Shown here: one piece after another, positions 62,762-64,000 of the stretch | Position numbering within the stretch: the stretch's first letter is position 1 | Layout: every line of letters begins with the position of its first letter | Assembly (NCBI GenBank): GCA_000751595.1 | Contig: CCMH01000004.1 | Coordinates: forward strand, 186,001 to 250,000 | Source: Weeksella massiliensis | Lineage (GTDB): Bacteria > Bacteroidota > Bacteroidia > Flavobacteriales > Weeksellaceae | Direction of reading: 5' to 3' | DNA: 64,000 nt | Notes under the pieces: model-generated | Databases searched by the model: none | Told to the model about the DNA's origin: nothing | Seen by the model: only the letters and a program-made list of their open reading frames with translations | Made by a program: the position numbers and the translations under genes

Positions 62762-63082
62762 ATGAACTTTAAAGATATAGACGCTGCAACAACAACTGTA
62801 ACGTATAACCGTAACCAAATTGAGGCCAAAACAGGGAACATCTACGAAGCCATCGTGATTATGGGAAAACGTTCTGAGCAAATCAATCAAGAGATGAAAC
62901 AAGAACTTATCCAGAAATTAGATGAGTTTGCTTCTCATACCGATTCTTTAGAAGAAGTATTCGAAAACCGTGAGCAAATCGAAGTATCAAAATTCTACGA
63001 ACGCTTACCAAAACCTACTTCTATCGCTATCAAAGAATGGGTAGATAATGATATTTATTTCAGAAATCCAAACGAGGATTAA
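62762..63082 (+). CDS. rpoZ: RNA polymerase omega subunit, Bacteroidota type
   Basis: 106 residues. NFKDIDAATTTVTYNRNQIE, then GNIYEAIVIMGKRSEQINQE with the omega core residues (I..R..Q), and the tail PKPTSIAIKEWVDNDIYFRN are those of the diverged omega subunit in Bacteroidota. Promotes assembly of beta' into RNA polymerase. Its stop (TAA) overlaps the coaBC start by one base (TAATG). Confidence 0.9.
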   Translation: MNFKDIDAATTTVTYNRNQIEAKTGNIYEAIVIMGKRSEQINQEMKQELIQKLDEFASHTDSLEEVFENREQIEVSKFYERLPKPTSIAIKEWVDNDIYFRNPNED

Positions 63083-64000
63083 TGTCAAGACTGAAAAATA
63101 AAAATATACTTGTGGCAGTAACTGCCGGAATAGCGGCCTACAAGGTCGCTATTTTAGTTAGATTACTCATCAAACAAGAAGCGCAGGTGAAAGTCATAAT
63201 GACGCCTGATGCCCGAAATTTTGTAACGCCTCTCACCCTTTCTACTCTTTCTAAAAATTCGGTAGAATGGGAATTTTTTGGCGAGCATGGCGATTGGAAC
63301 AACCATGTAGAATTTGGTCTTTGGGCCGATTATATGGTCATTGCGCCTTGTACCGCAAATACGCTTTCTGCGATGGCAGATGGCACTTGTAATAATCTTG
63401 TGCTTGCAACGTATTTGTCGGCAAAATGCCCTGTGATTATTGCACCGGCAATGGATTTGGATATGTATCAACATCCAACGACTAAGTCGAATTTCGAAAT
63501 TCTTGAGAAAAATAATGTTCACATCATTCCGTCAGAAAGCGGTGAATTAGCAAGTGGTTTAGTCGGTGAAGGTCGAATGGCTGAACCCGAACATATTGTC
63601 GATTTCTTAGATAAATTTATCGAAAAAGATTTACCACTTTTGGGGAAACATGTCTTGATTTCTGCTGGTCCAACGTACGAAAATATCGATCCGGTTCGAT
63701 TTATCGGAAATTACTCTTCAGGAAAAATGGGCTATTCTTTGGTCGAAGCTGCTTATTTGCTTGGCGCAAAAGTAACCTTGGTTTCTGGTCCAAGTGCCGA
63801 AAAAGTTTCTCATAACGAAATTATTGTCGAGAAAGTTACTTCTGCGCTTGACATGTATTCTGCGATGCACAACAATTTTCAAGAAGCAGATATTACTATA
63901 ATGGCAGCCGCTGTAGCGGATTATCGTCCGAAAAATAAAGCCGAACAAAAGATCAAAAAAGATGAAGATACGATGATTATCGAATTGGTGAAAAATCCTG
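63082..64000 (+). CDS. coaBC: Phosphopantothenoylcysteine decarboxylase/synthetase, 3' end beyond window
   Basis: The frame is open from the ATG at 63082 to the end (306 codons of about 400). VAVTAGIAAYKVA and the block GDWNNHVEFGLWADYMVIAP (catalytic His, flavin binding) form the CoaC decarboxylase; NTLSAMADGTCNNL and PAMDLDMYQHP match the conserved substrate clamp, though Asp replaces the usual Asn in PAMN. From about residue 190 the CoaB synthetase begins: ISAGPTYENIDPVRFIGNYS with SSGKMG, then VTLVSGPS and AAAVADYRPKN. Third gene of the bamD unit; converts phosphopantothenate to phosphopantetheine in CoA synthesis. Confidence 0.95.
   Translation, partial: MSRLKNKNILVAVTAGIAAYKVAILVRLLIKQEAQVKVIMTPDARNFVTPLTLSTLSKNSVEWEFFGEHGDWNNHVEFGLWADYMVIAPCTANTLSAMADGTCNNLVLATYLSAKCPVIIAPAMDLDMYQHPTTKSNFEILEKNNVHIIPSESGELASGLVGEGRMAEPEHIVDFLDKFIEKDLPLLGKHVLISAGPTYENIDPVRFIGNYSSGKMGYSLVEAAYLLGAKVTLVSGPSAEKVSHNEIIVEKVTSALDMYSAMHNNFQEADITIMAAAVADYRPKNKAEQKIKKDEDTMIIELVKNP

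Noticed and set aside
63163-63522. 119-codon open frame antisense to coaBC
   Set aside because: The plus-strand frame is a clear CoaBC; the antisense product has no domain.
1-64000. CRISPR arrays, tRNA or rRNA genes, phage or transposase genes
   Set aside because: No regularly spaced repeats, no tRNA-like cloverleaf with CCA end, and no recognisable mobile-element protein on either strand by eye.

Overview
The window is chromosomal DNA of a low-GC Bacteroidota, class Flavobacteriia, most likely Weeksellaceae or a close relative; the genus is not decided. Evidence: promoters with the Bacteroidota -7 element TAnnTTTG, signal peptides ending in AQA/AQ, the compact Bacteroidota omega subunit with coaBC downstream, a men cluster with short MenE, an S46 dipeptidyl-peptidase, a CzcA fused to a TolC-like domain, GSCFA and DUF5686 proteins, and an SDR-type threonine dehydrogenase. 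No rRNA, tRNA, CRISPR array, insertion sequence, integrase or phage gene was seen. Most of the window is ordinary core genome.

Layout. 1-3425: edge of a lipoprotein gene, an SMR efflux pump, a broken KOW-like small gene, DUF1801, a SMUG2-type glycosylase, DUF1648 and DUF3667 proteins. 3560-10258: an AraC-type regulator, then a four-gene exported set (small subunit, PapD-like chaperone, two-domain subunit, large outer-membrane barrel) that reads like a chaperone-usher pilus; this is the most interesting part. 10637-21959: Rnk-like factor, luciferase-like oxidoreductase, polyprenyl synthase, GSCFA, TatD, pyrH-frr, DUF5686, asnS-rpoN. 22029-25044: a lipoprotein and a DPP11-like S46 peptidase.

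25360-36491 (minus): a CzcB/CzcA-TolC heavy-metal efflux pair preceded by a small acidic, His-containing exported protein, then a PEP-mutase-like protein, an M28 peptidase, a PepSY protein, miaA and a YkvA protein. 36664-45189 (minus): a fused IcmF-type acyl-CoA mutase and the menaquinone genes menA, menC and menE interleaved with UPF0173, DUF1684 and DUF4442 genes. 45408-48218: miaE, a second luciferase-like oxidoreductase, an OmpA lipoprotein. 48317-55974 (minus): nrdB-nrdA and two tandem M13 peptidases around a rhodanese gene.

56101-64000: threonine dehydrogenase, a glutaryl-CoA-dehydrogenase-like enzyme, a 5'-nucleotidase split into two overlapping genes, dapA-ferritin, and bamD-rpoZ-coaBC (cut by the window edge).

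How the genes work together: the 4935-10258 set contains all four roles of a chaperone-usher pathway (subunit, chaperone, tip-like subunit, outer-membrane pore), with the first subunit behind a strong-looking promoter with a 5' hairpin and a hairpin attenuator before the other three. Peptide catabolism is served by DPP11, M28 and two M13 enzymes, with threonine dehydrogenase and acyl-CoA enzymes downstream. Several genes have TAnnTTTG only 4-7 bases before the start codon, suggesting leaderless or nearly leaderless mRNAs.
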